A stretch of 42,725 nucleotides of DNA from Lachnospiraceae bacterium (GCA_017889125.1 JAGHER010000206.1:1-42725), one strand, 5' to 3'; positions 34,131 to 42,171 are shown, counted from the first letter of the stretch. A program made the numbers and translations. The notes: a model not told the origin generated them from the sequence alone.

Positions 34131-34859
34131 TCAGCGCTCCTGATTTTCCTGCAATGTCCATCCGAAATCATTGTGATAGATCATCTGCTTTGTCATGCCG
34201 CCGTCGATGCAGATATTTTCTCCGGTAATAAAGCCTGCTTTGTCTGAGCAGAGAAACAGGACCATATTGGCGATATCCATTGGATTTCCCACCCGTCCGG
34301 CAGGGTGCTGCAGGGCGTCTGCCCCTGCGTATTCTTTATATGCCGTATCGATCCAGCCGGGAGAAATGGAATTCACCCGCACCTTCCCCGCAAGGCTGAC
34401 GGCCATGGCATGGGTCAATGCAGAAATACCGCCCTTTGCCGCCGTATAGCTTTCTGTCTGGGGCTGGCTCATCCGGTCGCGGGAGGAAGAAATATTCACA
34501 ACCGATGCATTTGGCGCAAAATAAGGCATAAACAGCTTGGTAAGATAAAATGGCGCCGTCACCCCTACACGCAGAGCATAATTAAACTCATCATAAGAGC
34601 ATTCCTGCAGGCCTTTCATTAAGGGAAGGGCGTTGTTGATGAGATAATCCACATGGCCGCAGTCGGCAATTACCTTTTCAGAAAACCGGAGAAGCGTCTC
34701 TTCCTCTGCCAGATCCCCGGTAAAATATTCATTTGGCTGTATATCGATAATACAGACCGCAGCACCTCTCTTCTTAAATTCTTCAGCAATACATTTTCCA
34801 ATTCCATGGGCGCCGCCGGTAATGACGGCAACTTTATTCTGGAAACTGTCATGAAACAT
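34131..34859 (-). CDS. Short-chain dehydrogenase/reductase
   Basis: A 242-residue classical SDR. The cofactor motif is VAVITGGAHGIGKCIAEEF near residues 9-27, the NNAL motif is present, and catalysis uses Ser in NISSSRDR with YTAAK. The C-terminus SDKAGFITGENICIDGGMTKQM is typical. ATG 34859 follows AAGGAGG; the longer reading to 34892 includes that site. Substrate is unknown; it is probably monocistronic. It converges on lysR with only eight bases between stops. Confidence 0.9.
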   Translation of the reverse strand: MFHDSFQNKVAVITGGAHGIGKCIAEEFKKRGAAVCIIDIQPNEYFTGDLAEEETLLRFSEKVIADCGHVDYLINNALPLMKGLQECSYDEFNYALRVGVTAPFYLTKLFMPYFAPNASVVNISSSRDRMSQPQTESYTAAKGGISALTHAMAVSLAGKVRVNSISPGWIDTAYKEYAGADALQHPAGRVGNPMDIANMVLFLCSDKAGFITGENICIDGGMTKQMIYHNDFGWTLQENQER

Positions 34860-34912
34860 AAAAGCACCTCCTTGTTTCCATAAATATAACACAAAAAATG
34901 AGAAAAAACTTC

Positions 34913-34941
34913 TTGAAAATCATTTTAATAGCGGTTACGAT
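34913..34941 (+). promoter_or_regulatory. Candidate promoter of the methyltransferase gene
   Basis: TTGAAA (34913-34918), 17-base spacer, TACGAT (34936-34941), 50 bases before the start codon. Confidence 0.45.
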
Positions 34942-34991
34942 TTGTTTGGACAGCGATGTACTGTTCAGGCAAACCAAAGGAGATCTCGATC

Positions 34992-35726
34992 ATGAAAAAT
35001 GAATACGATAACGAAATATTTTTTGAAGAATACGCCAAAATGTCCCGCAGCCAGGAAGGGCTTCCGGCCGCCGGTGAGTGGCATCAGCTAAAGCCCCTTT
35101 TCCCCGAGCTTAAGGGAAAGGCGGTGCTTGATTTAGGCTGCGGCTATGGATGGCACTGTAAATTTGCCGCAGAGCAGGGCGCGGCCCGAGTCCTGGGAAT
35201 TGACTTAAGCAGGCGGATGATTGAGGAAGCCAAAGGAAGAAACGGGGACAAAGGGATCACCTACCGGATATGCGGCATCGAAGAATACGAATACCCAGAA
35301 AACGAATGGGACTGCGTAGTTTCTAATCTGGCGCTTCATTACATCGAAGATATCGAGGCGGTATTTCGGCAGATTCATAAAACCCTTAAGCCCGGCGGCG
35401 TGTTTATTTTTAATATCGAACATCCGGTGTTCACTGCAGGCGTGGGACAGGACTGGATTTATACGGCAGAGGGACAGCCTAAGCATTGGCCAGTAGACGA
35501 TTACTTCCTGCCGGGAAAGCGTCTCACCCATTTCCTGGGGTGCGAGGTGGAAAAACAGCATCACACTCTTACCCAGATTCTCATGGGATTATTAAGAAGC
35601 GGCTTCACGCTCCAGGCTGTGGAGGAGGCCATGCCGCCGGAAGAGATGATGGATATTCCCGGGATGAAGGATGAGCTGCGCAGGCCGATGATGCTGTTGG
35701 TGAGGGCTTTTACTAAAGCGAACTGA
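34992..35726 (+). CDS. Class I SAM-dependent methyltransferase
   Basis: A 244-residue cytoplasmic methyltransferase of the UbiE/Methyltransf_11 type. Motif I is VLDLGCGYGWHCKFAAEQGA near residues 44-63, with GIDLS as the acidic ribose contact and CVVSNLALHYIEDIE as motif IV/post region. The N-terminus YDNEIFFEEYAKMSRSQEGL is common in clostridial members. ATG 34992 follows AAAGGAGA. It stands alone between SDR and the second GntR gene. The methyl acceptor is unknown. Confidence 0.9.
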   Translation: MKNEYDNEIFFEEYAKMSRSQEGLPAAGEWHQLKPLFPELKGKAVLDLGCGYGWHCKFAAEQGAARVLGIDLSRRMIEEAKGRNGDKGITYRICGIEEYEYPENEWDCVVSNLALHYIEDIEAVFRQIHKTLKPGGVFIFNIEHPVFTAGVGQDWIYTAEGQPKHWPVDDYFLPGKRLTHFLGCEVEKQHHTLTQILMGLLRSGFTLQAVEEAMPPEEMMDIPGMKDELRRPMMLLVRAFTKAN

Positions 35727-35759
35727 CTGTTTCCGTAAAGAGAAATGCTCGTTATAATA

Positions 35760-35787
35760 TTGACGGATTGGGCGGATGTGGTATAAT
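35760..35787 (+). promoter_or_regulatory. Promoter of the second gntR gene
   Basis: TTGACG (35760-35765), 16-base spacer, TATAAT (35782-35787), with an operator-like palindrome starting 10 bases downstream of the -10. Confidence 0.65.
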
Positions 35788-35797
35788 TAATAGTATG

Positions 35798-35819
35798 ATG
35801 ATTAGTAATCATATTAGTG
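35798..35819. promoter_or_regulatory. Autoregulatory GntR operator
   Basis: ATGATTAGTAATCAT (35798-35812) is a perfect palindrome around a central G. The overlapping TAATCATATTAGTG (35806-35819), read on the minus strand, matches 13 of 14 bases of the element at 36636-36649 before the next operon. Position at the start of the transcript suggests self-repression. Confidence 0.6.
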
Positions 35820-35846
35820 CGCGCTGGGGTGAAGGAGAGTTATGAA

Positions 35847-36473
35847 ATGACGCTGAAAGAGGATGTCTACAATAAGATTTATAATGATGTAGTTACGGGG
35901 GTTTACAAACAGAATGAGATTATCACGGAGATGAGCCTGATTTCCAAATACAAGGTCAGTAAGTCTCCGGTTCGAGAGGCGCTGATCGAACTTTGTAAGG
36001 AGCAAATATTACAGAGTCTTCCCCGGTTGGGGTATCAGGTAGTTCCTGTATCCTTGAAAGAAGTTTTGGATCTGATTGATTTTCGGATTGATGTGGAAAC
36101 CTCTGGCCTGAGGAGGGCTTATGCAAACATTCAGGAAAGCGATTTAAAGGAATTGGAGGTTATGGCCCAAATCTGCAATGAGGAGGCGCATGATCCTAAT
36201 TGGGATAAGAACCGGACTTTCCATACTCGCCTATATGAGATTAGCAATAACCGATATGGGTATCAGGAGCTGCAGTCTATTATGAGGAAGAATGAACGGT
36301 TTTTAGCTCAGTGTTTTCATACGGCCTGGAAAAATGCTTCGATCCACACAAAGGATTCCCATGTGGAAATTGTTGAGGCATTGAGACGAAAGGATTTGGA
36401 GCGGGCGCTTAAGTTTTTGGAATCTGATATCCGTTCCGTCAAAGAAGAAATTTTAGGAAAATACGCAAAGTAA
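35847..36473 (+). CDS. GntR-family (FCD) transcriptional regulator
   Basis: A 208-residue regulator. The winged helix covers residues 1-70 (VYNKIYNDVVTGVYKQNEII, MSLISKYKVSKSPVREALIEL, LPRLGYQVVPVS). The C-terminal FCD domain begins VLDLIDFRIDVETSGLRRAY and includes NRTFHTRLYEISNNRYGYQEL, part of its metal/ligand site. ATG 35847 follows GAAGGAGAG; two in-frame GTGs upstream (35817, 35829) are less suited. A terminator follows and the next operon has its own promoter with a matching operator, so this protein is the likely local repressor. Confidence 0.9.
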   Translation: MTLKEDVYNKIYNDVVTGVYKQNEIITEMSLISKYKVSKSPVREALIELCKEQILQSLPRLGYQVVPVSLKEVLDLIDFRIDVETSGLRRAYANIQESDLKELEVMAQICNEEAHDPNWDKNRTFHTRLYEISNNRYGYQELQSIMRKNERFLAQCFHTAWKNASIHTKDSHVEIVEALRRKDLERALKFLESDIRSVKEEILGKYAK

Positions 36474-36480
36474 GATTGAA

Positions 36481-36524
36481 AGTGGAAGAAATGGTCAGTG
36501 ACGTGATTTCTTCCACTATTTTTG
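36481..36524 (+). terminator. Terminator after the second gntR gene
   Basis: Perfect 12-base arms (AGTGGAAGAAAT / ATTTCTTCCACT) with a 13-base loop, followed by ATTTTT. Confidence 0.85.
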
Positions 36525-36595
36525 TGGAAATTAGTGGGCTAAATTTGTGCGATTTGCACGAATAAAGCAAAAAACTAAAAAAATAATATTCTATA

Positions 36596-36624
36596 TTGAC
36601 AATGATTATGAATTAAGTTATATT
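36596..36624 (+). promoter_or_regulatory. Promoter of the UroD-like/ABC/M24 operon
   Basis: TTGACA (36596-36601), 17-base spacer, TATATT (36619-36624); a near-consensus vegetative promoter 51 bases before the start codon. Confidence 0.75.
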
Positions 36625-36635
36625 AGAAATACGAA

Positions 36636-36650
36636 CACTAATATTATTAG
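36636..36650. promoter_or_regulatory. GntR operator of the UroD-like operon
   Basis: CACTAATATTATTAG contains CTAAT-N3-ATTAG, a palindrome starting about 12 bases after the -10. Its first 14 bases match the element near the gntR promoter at 13 positions. Confidence 0.6.
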
Positions 36651-36674
36651 AAACAATATAAGAAAGGAAAGCAT

Positions 36675-37625
36675 ATGGATAAGAAGGAACGGGTTATAGC
36701 AGCAATTCATAAAGCGGAAGTGGATCATGTTCCCTGTGGATTTTCTTTGCATTTTCCGAAAGGGGAAAACACAGCAGAAACACATATTAAGTTTTTCCGG
36801 GAAACCAAAACGGATATTGGCAAGATCATGAATGAAAATCTAGTATTTAGCGAGGAAAAAATCGTTACGGCAGAGGGATTTTCTAAGATTCCTTCCATTA
36901 CCCGGAGCACGCCTTTCTTGGAAAACCAGATCCAGATTACCAGAAAGATCGTACAGGAAAGCGATAAAGATCTATTTTTGCTGGGAACACTCCATGGAAT
37001 ATGCGCTTCTTCCGTTCATCCCCTTGAGCAGAGGGGAATGGATTATATGGAGGCCAGAAAGTTTGTGATCCAGTGTCTTCGGGAAAATCCCGCCCCGGTT
37101 TTAGCGGCATTTGAGCGGATTACAGAAGGAATGTGTGAGCTGGCCAAAGCCTATATCGAAGAAGGGGTAGATGGGATCTATTATGCCGCTTTGGGTGGAG
37201 AGCGAGATCTGCTCACAGACGAGGAATTTGCGAAGTGGTTCAAACCTTATGATATGCGGATCATGGAATGCATAAAAGAGAGCGGCGGCTATTGTTTCCT
37301 ACATATCTGTAAAGACGGCCTGAATATGAACCGGTATCGGGGGTATGATAAGCTTGCAGATGTGGTAAATTGGGGGATTTATGAGGTTCCTTTTAGCCTG
37401 AAGGAAGGCAGGACGCTGTTTCCGGACTGCGCTGTCATGGGCGGATTGCCGAACAGAAGCGGCGTGATGACAGAGGGAACGAAAGAAGAACTGGAGCAGG
37501 AGGTCAAACGGCTGGTACAGGAATTTGGAAGGAGGGGATTTATTCTGGGTGCAGACTGCACGCTTCCCACAGAGATTCCTTATGAGAGGATACGGTGGAT
37601 CGCAGAAGAAGTACATAAAATTTAA
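36675..37625 (+). CDS. UroD-superfamily protein of the zinc methyltransferase (MtaA/CmuA-like) type
   Basis: A 316-residue TIM-barrel protein of the uroporphyrinogen decarboxylase superfamily. It has H210-I-C212 followed by C295 in GADCTLP, the His-x-Cys...Cys zinc pattern of MtaA/MtbA-type methylcobamide:thiol methyltransferases, which true heme UroD lacks. The start MDKKERVIAAIHKAEVDHVP is also typical of the methyltransferase-like branch. ATG follows AAAGGA. It leads an operon with a CUT1-type importer and an M24 hydrolase. No corrinoid protein is in the window. Methyl transfer is a family-based inference; heme synthesis is unlikely. Confidence 0.85.
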   Translation: MDKKERVIAAIHKAEVDHVPCGFSLHFPKGENTAETHIKFFRETKTDIGKIMNENLVFSEEKIVTAEGFSKIPSITRSTPFLENQIQITRKIVQESDKDLFLLGTLHGICASSVHPLEQRGMDYMEARKFVIQCLRENPAPVLAAFERITEGMCELAKAYIEEGVDGIYYAALGGERDLLTDEEFAKWFKPYDMRIMECIKESGGYCFLHICKDGLNMNRYRGYDKLADVVNWGIYEVPFSLKEGRTLFPDCAVMGGLPNRSGVMTEGTKEELEQEVKRLVQEFGRRGFILGADCTLPTEIPYERIRWIAEEVHKI

Positions 37626-37700
37626 TCGAGGAATGAGAAGACTGTTTGATACAAAAAATAGGAGTATTAATCATATCGGAACAGATTAGGAGGGGTATCA

Positions 37701-39098
37701 ATGAAGAAAAAAATGTTTTTAGGCATAGCGTTGGGAGTTTCCGTTTTGCTGGCAGGCTGTGGAAGCACTGCTTCCAATACCGGAGATGCGGCTGGTTCTA
37801 CTGCGGAAAGTTCTGGGGCGGAGCAGGAAGAAGCAGTATATCCCAAGGGAACAGTTACCTTCTATATGAATGGAAACCCCCAGTACAGACAGCAGTATTT
37901 TGAGACCTGGCTGGAAGAGCACAGAGATATTGCGCCAGAAGTGGAGGTTGAGTTTGTACAAGTAGAGAGTAATGCGGACGCCAGAGAAAAGGTAACGATG
38001 ACGTCTTTAGCTGGAGCAGTGGAAGATCTGCCGGATGCGGTATTTCTGGACAGACTGAATCTAATGGAACTGGCTCAGGGGGGCTTGCTTTTGGATGAGA
38101 CTGGTTTTTTGACCCCTTATATTGATAAAATGGTTGATGGAGCGGTGACGGAGGGAAAAGTGGAGGATAAGATTTACGGCCTTCCCGACTCTGTGAGACC
38201 TCAGCTGCTGATGTACAATCAGGAGATCTTTGACAAGTATGGTGTAGATCCAGAACAGATGACTACCATGGAAGGATACATTGAGGCAGGTCGTCAGTTG
38301 AAGGAAAAGAGCGGCGGTGAGGTGTATCTGTCCTGGATTGGTTCCAATGATATGACATGGAAATGTTGGGGACGGCGAGGCTTGATGCCTCAGGCCAATG
38401 CGAAGATCTGGGATGAAGAAGGAAATGTAATTATCGGGACAGACGAGGGAACCAAGCTAGCCTTGGGTGCTTTGGATACCATGTATTCTGAGGGACTCCT
38501 TATGCGAGTGGAGATGTATGATCCAGCCATGTATGACGCGGTCAACTCCCAGAAGATCGCTACCTTTAATATTGGCGCTTACTGGGACGAGTTTATGCGG
38601 CAGAATTGCCAGGTGACCGCTGGACAGTGGAGGATTATGTCTGCGCCAGTATTTGAGAAAGTTGGGAAAGCCGGAGCACCAGTTTCTAGTTATATGTGCC
38701 TGGTCAACAAAGGAGAAGACACGGTTTATCAAGGTTTGATTGAACAGATGTGGTATGATTATACGTTTGATGCTGAATCCAGAATTGCCTGGACTAAATC
38801 CATGGAAGAACAGAACGCGCCTTACTCTAATCCAATTTCCCTGGAAATGTTGGAGGATGATTTCTGGAAGGAGCCGTCCGATTATTATGGCGGACAATCT
38901 TTCCGGGAATGGGAGGCAAAAACTTTGGAAAATGGAGCGGACAATATGATCGTTACCCCACAGGATGCGGAAGGAGACTTGATTATTTCTACGGAGATTG
39001 AAAAATATGTAGCAGGTGAGCAGACAATGGAAGAAGCGATTGCTAATATGGACGCGAACTTGAAAGCGAAGATCGGAACTGCCCAGATAACAAAATAG
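37701..39098 (+). CDS. ABC transporter solute-binding lipoprotein (CUT1-like)
   Basis: A 465-residue lipoprotein with the signal MKKKMFLGIALGVSVLLAGC, Cys at residue 20 being the acylation site, and a short Ser/Gly/Glu linker. The mature domain starts GTVTFYMNGNPQYRQQYFETWLEE and includes DLPDAVFLDRLNLMELAQGGLL and the hinge region KIYGLPDSVRPQLLMYNQEIFDKYG, all typical of family 1 sugar-type binding proteins. ATG follows GGAGGGG. Two permeases follow after a terminator-like hairpin. The ligand cannot be read from sequence; CUT1 proteins also bind non-sugars. Confidence 0.92.
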   Translation: MKKKMFLGIALGVSVLLAGCGSTASNTGDAAGSTAESSGAEQEEAVYPKGTVTFYMNGNPQYRQQYFETWLEEHRDIAPEVEVEFVQVESNADAREKVTMTSLAGAVEDLPDAVFLDRLNLMELAQGGLLLDETGFLTPYIDKMVDGAVTEGKVEDKIYGLPDSVRPQLLMYNQEIFDKYGVDPEQMTTMEGYIEAGRQLKEKSGGEVYLSWIGSNDMTWKCWGRRGLMPQANAKIWDEEGNVIIGTDEGTKLALGALDTMYSEGLLMRVEMYDPAMYDAVNSQKIATFNIGAYWDEFMRQNCQVTAGQWRIMSAPVFEKVGKAGAPVSSYMCLVNKGEDTVYQGLIEQMWYDYTFDAESRIAWTKSMEEQNAPYSNPISLEMLEDDFWKEPSDYYGGQSFREWEAKTLENGADNMIVTPQDAEGDLIISTEIEKYVAGEQTMEEAIANMDANLKAKIGTAQITK

Positions 39099-39131
39099 TT
39101 GGCCGAGCGGCAGAAACAGACGAACTAGAAA

Positions 39132-39177
39132 TGTGCTGTGGGAGACGGCTGGGACTGGATTCCACAGCACAGCTTTT
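39132..39177 (+). terminator. Attenuating hairpin between binding protein and permeases
   Basis: TGTGCTGTGG at 39132-39141 pairs perfectly with CCACAGCACA at 39162-39171, followed by GCTTTTT. It would let the binding-protein gene be transcribed in excess over the permeases, as often seen in importer operons. Confidence 0.7.
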
Positions 39178-39192
39178 TGACAGGTGATGAGA

Positions 39193-40062
39193 ATGAGAAA
39201 AAATCTGAAAAAATATCGTGCCCCATATCTGTTTATTCTTCCGTTTTTTCTTTTGTTTTTTGTCTTCCAGCTAATACCAGTTCTCTGGACGGTTTACATT
39301 AGTTTTACCGAGTGGAGAGGGATCGGAACGCCGGAGTTTGTAGGGGTGAGAAACTATCAGAAGCTATGGATAGATGAGATGTTTTGGGAGTCATTTTTTA
39401 ATACGATCATCTATTGGATCTTCGGTTTGGTCTTAATTATGGCATTTGCCCTTTTGATTGCGGTCTTATTAAACAGTTCTTTGCTAAAGGGACGGGCCTT
39501 TTTTAAAACGGCAACCTTTCTTCCTAACATTTGTGCAGCCATCGCGATGGGACTGATCTTTCGAATGCTCTTTGATGAAAATATGGGGCTGATTAATGAA
39601 GTACTGGCAATATTTTCGGTGGAAAAAGTTCCATGGCTGTCCGGAATGGAGTATTCCAAGATCCCAGTCATCTTATTGATTGTTTGGCGGAATACGCCTT
39701 GGTACACTATGATTATTTTGTCTGGACTGCTGAATATTTCCAACGATTATTTTGAGGCGGCTACAGTGGATGGAGCCAATGTGTTTCAGAAATTTGTCTA
39801 TATCACAATTCCATCCATCAGAGCGATTTTATTTTTCTGTTCTGTGACGCTTACGGTGGAAATGTGGAAAGTGTTTAATGAGTCTTATATCCTGCCGGGA
39901 CCGGGAACCTCCAACACATCTCTGTTCCAGTATATGTATGAGTCTGGCTTCAATGTGTTTAACATGGGATACGCTTCAGCGATTGGCGTATTCTTGATGG
40001 CAGTGCTTACGATCATTTCATTGATTCAGTTTATGGCGAAGAGAAAGCAGGGTGAACTATAA
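39193..40062 (+). CDS. CUT1-type ABC permease (first subunit)
   Basis: A 289-residue inner-membrane permease with six hydrophobic segments (first APYLFILPFFLLFFVFQLIP). The cytoplasmic EAA loop is present as YFEAATVDGANVFQKFVYITIP near residues 190-211 and docks the ATPase. Related to MalF/UgpA-type subunits. GTG 39184, ATG 39187 and ATG 39193 are possible; the last has AGG eight bases upstream. It is followed directly by the partner permease. No ATPase gene is encoded nearby. Confidence 0.92.
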   Translation: MRKNLKKYRAPYLFILPFFLLFFVFQLIPVLWTVYISFTEWRGIGTPEFVGVRNYQKLWIDEMFWESFFNTIIYWIFGLVLIMAFALLIAVLLNSSLLKGRAFFKTATFLPNICAAIAMGLIFRMLFDENMGLINEVLAIFSVEKVPWLSGMEYSKIPVILLIVWRNTPWYTMIILSGLLNISNDYFEAATVDGANVFQKFVYITIPSIRAILFFCSVTLTVEMWKVFNESYILPGPGTSNTSLFQYMYESGFNVFNMGYASAIGVFLMAVLTIISLIQFMAKRKQGEL

Positions 40063-40902
40063 ATGGGATACGGAAAAAAGAGACATTTACAATCGATTGT
40101 GATTCATGGGATACTGGCGGTGATTGTTTTTATCTGTTTATTTCCCATTGCTTGGATGTGTTTGATCTCGTTAAAGGATACCCAGGAGAGCTTGACCGGA
40201 TTTCATTCTCTTTGGGTGGAATCGCCGACTCTGAACAATTTTAAGCGGCTGGCGGAATTGATCCCTATTGGACAGAATGCGTTTAACAGTATATTTACCA
40301 CGGTGGTCGGAACCATTACCTCTCTGTTTTTCTGTTCTTTAGCTGGATTTGCCTTCGCAAAATACAGGTTTCCTGGCCGGGATTTTCTATTTTATTTTGT
40401 CATTGCGACTATGCTGGTTCCTGTAGAAGTGGGAGCGGTGCCACTGTTTGTCATCATGAAAAAGCTCAATCTGATCAATAGCCTGTGGTCCCTGATTATT
40501 CCCAAGATAGCTACGGCAATCGGTATCTTTTATATGAACCAATATATTTCGGAGGTGCCGGATGAACTGGTGGAAGCAGCTAAGATTGATGGATGCTCGG
40601 ATTTTGGGATTTATTTGAAGATAGTTGTGCCGATCATCAAGCCTGCCCTTGCGTCATGGGGAGCAGTGACGCTGATCTCCAGGTGGAACGATTTCTTCTG
40701 GCCGCTGCTGTTTTTGCGTAAGCAAGCAAAATATACGCTGATTGTTACTATTTCTTTGCTGCCGATCAGCGAGGGATTGTCGACGCCATGGCCGGTTATT
40801 TTGGCGGGAACAACAGTGGTGATCCTTCCAATCATTATTCTGTATCTGATTCTGGAAAGATTCCAGAAAGGCGGTAGTTTTGCTGGAGCGGTAAAGGGAT
40901 GA
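40063..40902 (+). CDS. CUT1-type ABC permease (second subunit)
   Basis: A 279-residue permease with six hydrophobic segments, related to MalG/UgpE. The EAA motif is ELVEAAKIDGCSDFGIYLKIVVP near residues 167-189 and the C-terminus RFQKGGSFAGAVKG is the standard family ending. The start codon abuts the preceding stop, with AGGGTGA inside the first permease gene, so translation is coupled. It forms the membrane channel with the upstream subunit and needs an ATPase encoded elsewhere. Confidence 0.93.
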   Translation: MGYGKKRHLQSIVIHGILAVIVFICLFPIAWMCLISLKDTQESLTGFHSLWVESPTLNNFKRLAELIPIGQNAFNSIFTTVVGTITSLFFCSLAGFAFAKYRFPGRDFLFYFVIATMLVPVEVGAVPLFVIMKKLNLINSLWSLIIPKIATAIGIFYMNQYISEVPDELVEAAKIDGCSDFGIYLKIVVPIIKPALASWGAVTLISRWNDFFWPLLFLRKQAKYTLIVTISLLPISEGLSTPWPVILAGTTVVILPIIILYLILERFQKGGSFAGAVKG

Positions 40903-40925
40903 ATAGTGCAAGAAAGGAGAGTATT

Positions 40926-42005
40926 ATGGAAAAGGCAAATCGGATTGCGAGACTACAGGATTATATGAAGGATAGGGACATTCAGGCACTGCTAATTGAG
41001 GACGCCAAGAACAGGCAGTATTTGACCTATGCGGATATTTGGGAAGGTAGTATGGTTGTGACTTGTGAAAAGGCATTTTTGTGCGTGGATTTCCGGTATT
41101 ATGAGATGGCCAAGCGGTATTGTCGGGACTGTGAGATTGTTCTGTGCAAAGATATAGATGAATGTTTAAAGCGTTTGTTTGAAGATGAGAAGATTAAACG
41201 TTTGGGAATTGAGCGTGGAAAGCTGGTACTTAATCGGTTTATTCAGATCCGGCAGATGCTGGGCAGAGGAACGATTGAGGAGAATATTTGTGCAGACCAG
41301 ATTGTCAAAGAGTTCCGAAAAGTAAAAGACGAGTATGAACTTACCTGTATCCGGAAAGCACAGGAACTTACGGACGCCGCTTATGCGCATATTTTAACTA
41401 AGGTACATGCCGGAATGATGGAATCAGAAATCCGGATTGCTCTCGGTTCATTCCTGATCCGCCATGGATCGGAAGATTTTAATATTGGTTATATCTCTTC
41501 TTCGGGAAGCAAAACATCCATGCCTCACGGGGGAATTGGTGACAAGATGATTGAGGACGGAGATTTGCTGATGATTGACTTTGGCGCAAGGATTGGCGGC
41601 TACACTTCGGATTGCACCAGAACCTTTGGGATCGGCCATGTAACAGAGGAACAAAAAGAGGTGTATGCCCTTGTGAGAGATGCACAGACCAGGGCGATTG
41701 AAGGGATTCGTCCTGGAATAGAGGGGCGAGCAGTGGATCAGATTGCCAGAACCTTTATCTATGAGCATGGCTACCAAGGCTGCTTTGAACATGGTCTCGG
41801 TCATAGCGTTGGACTGGAGGGTCATGAGAACCCCAGATTCAATCAGATTTGTGAGGAAAAGATGCGGCCGGGGATCGTGATGACGGTGGAACCGGGAATT
41901 TATTTGGAAAACCGTTTTGGAATCCGTATTGAGAATATGGGCGTGGTAACGGAAACTGGATTTGAGGATTTTACTCATTGCACCAGAGACCTTGTGATTG
42001 TATAG
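40926..42005 (+). CDS. M24-family metallopeptidase (Xaa-Pro peptidase/creatinase fold)
   Basis: A 359-residue cytoplasmic enzyme. The creatinase-like N-terminal domain (residues 1-130) precedes a pita-bread domain with all five metal ligands: D218, D229 (LLMIDFGARIGGYTSDCTRTF), H293 (HGLGHSVGLEGHE), E322 (VEPG) and E336 (RIEN). This favours a two-metal Xaa-Pro peptidase over creatinase, which lacks metal ligands; other M24 amide hydrolases such as ectoine hydrolase remain possible. ATG 40926 follows AAAGGAGAG. It closes an operon with an importer and a UroD-like methyltransferase homologue, so its substrate is probably the imported compound. Confidence 0.9.
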   Translation: MEKANRIARLQDYMKDRDIQALLIEDAKNRQYLTYADIWEGSMVVTCEKAFLCVDFRYYEMAKRYCRDCEIVLCKDIDECLKRLFEDEKIKRLGIERGKLVLNRFIQIRQMLGRGTIEENICADQIVKEFRKVKDEYELTCIRKAQELTDAAYAHILTKVHAGMMESEIRIALGSFLIRHGSEDFNIGYISSSGSKTSMPHGGIGDKMIEDGDLLMIDFGARIGGYTSDCTRTFGIGHVTEEQKEVYALVRDAQTRAIEGIRPGIEGRAVDQIARTFIYEHGYQGCFEHGLGHSVGLEGHENPRFNQICEEKMRPGIVMTVEPGIYLENRFGIRIENMGVVTETGFEDFTHCTRDLVIV

Positions 42006-42027
42006 TTGGAGAGTGTTGGCTGGATGA

Positions 42028-42073
42028 GAGGGTGTCGCAAAATCATCAACCTAGATGATGGTGCGATGCCCTC
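42028..42073. repeat. Imperfect palindrome at the insertion-sequence end
   Basis: GAGGGTGTCGCAAAATCATC faces GATGATGGTGCGATGCCCTC across a six-base loop, with about 16 of 20 positions complementary. It probably represents the subterminal hairpin or terminal repeat of the element. Confidence 0.55.
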
Positions 42074-42086
42074 GCTCCATGATTCA

Positions 42087-42136
42087 CAAAAATCCAGGCT
42101 GGATCACCGTCTTCATGGATCCGGTCTGGATTTTTG
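42087..42136. terminator. Hairpin with terminator character inside the insertion-sequence end
   Basis: CAAAAATCCAG (42087-42097) and CTGGATTTTTG (42126-42136) are perfect 11-base arms, with A and T tracts on the two sides. It can end transcription in both directions: transposase mRNA on the minus strand and read-through from the M24 operon on the plus strand. Confidence 0.6.
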
Positions 42137-42171
42137 GCGTACTTTAATAAAGCCCTTACTTTTTCCCTGTT

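Noticed and set aside
36675-37625. Heme-synthesis uroporphyrinogen decarboxylase (hemE)
   Set aside because: The His-x-Cys and later Cys zinc positions and the importer operon context point to the methyltransferase-like branch, and no other heme genes are nearby.
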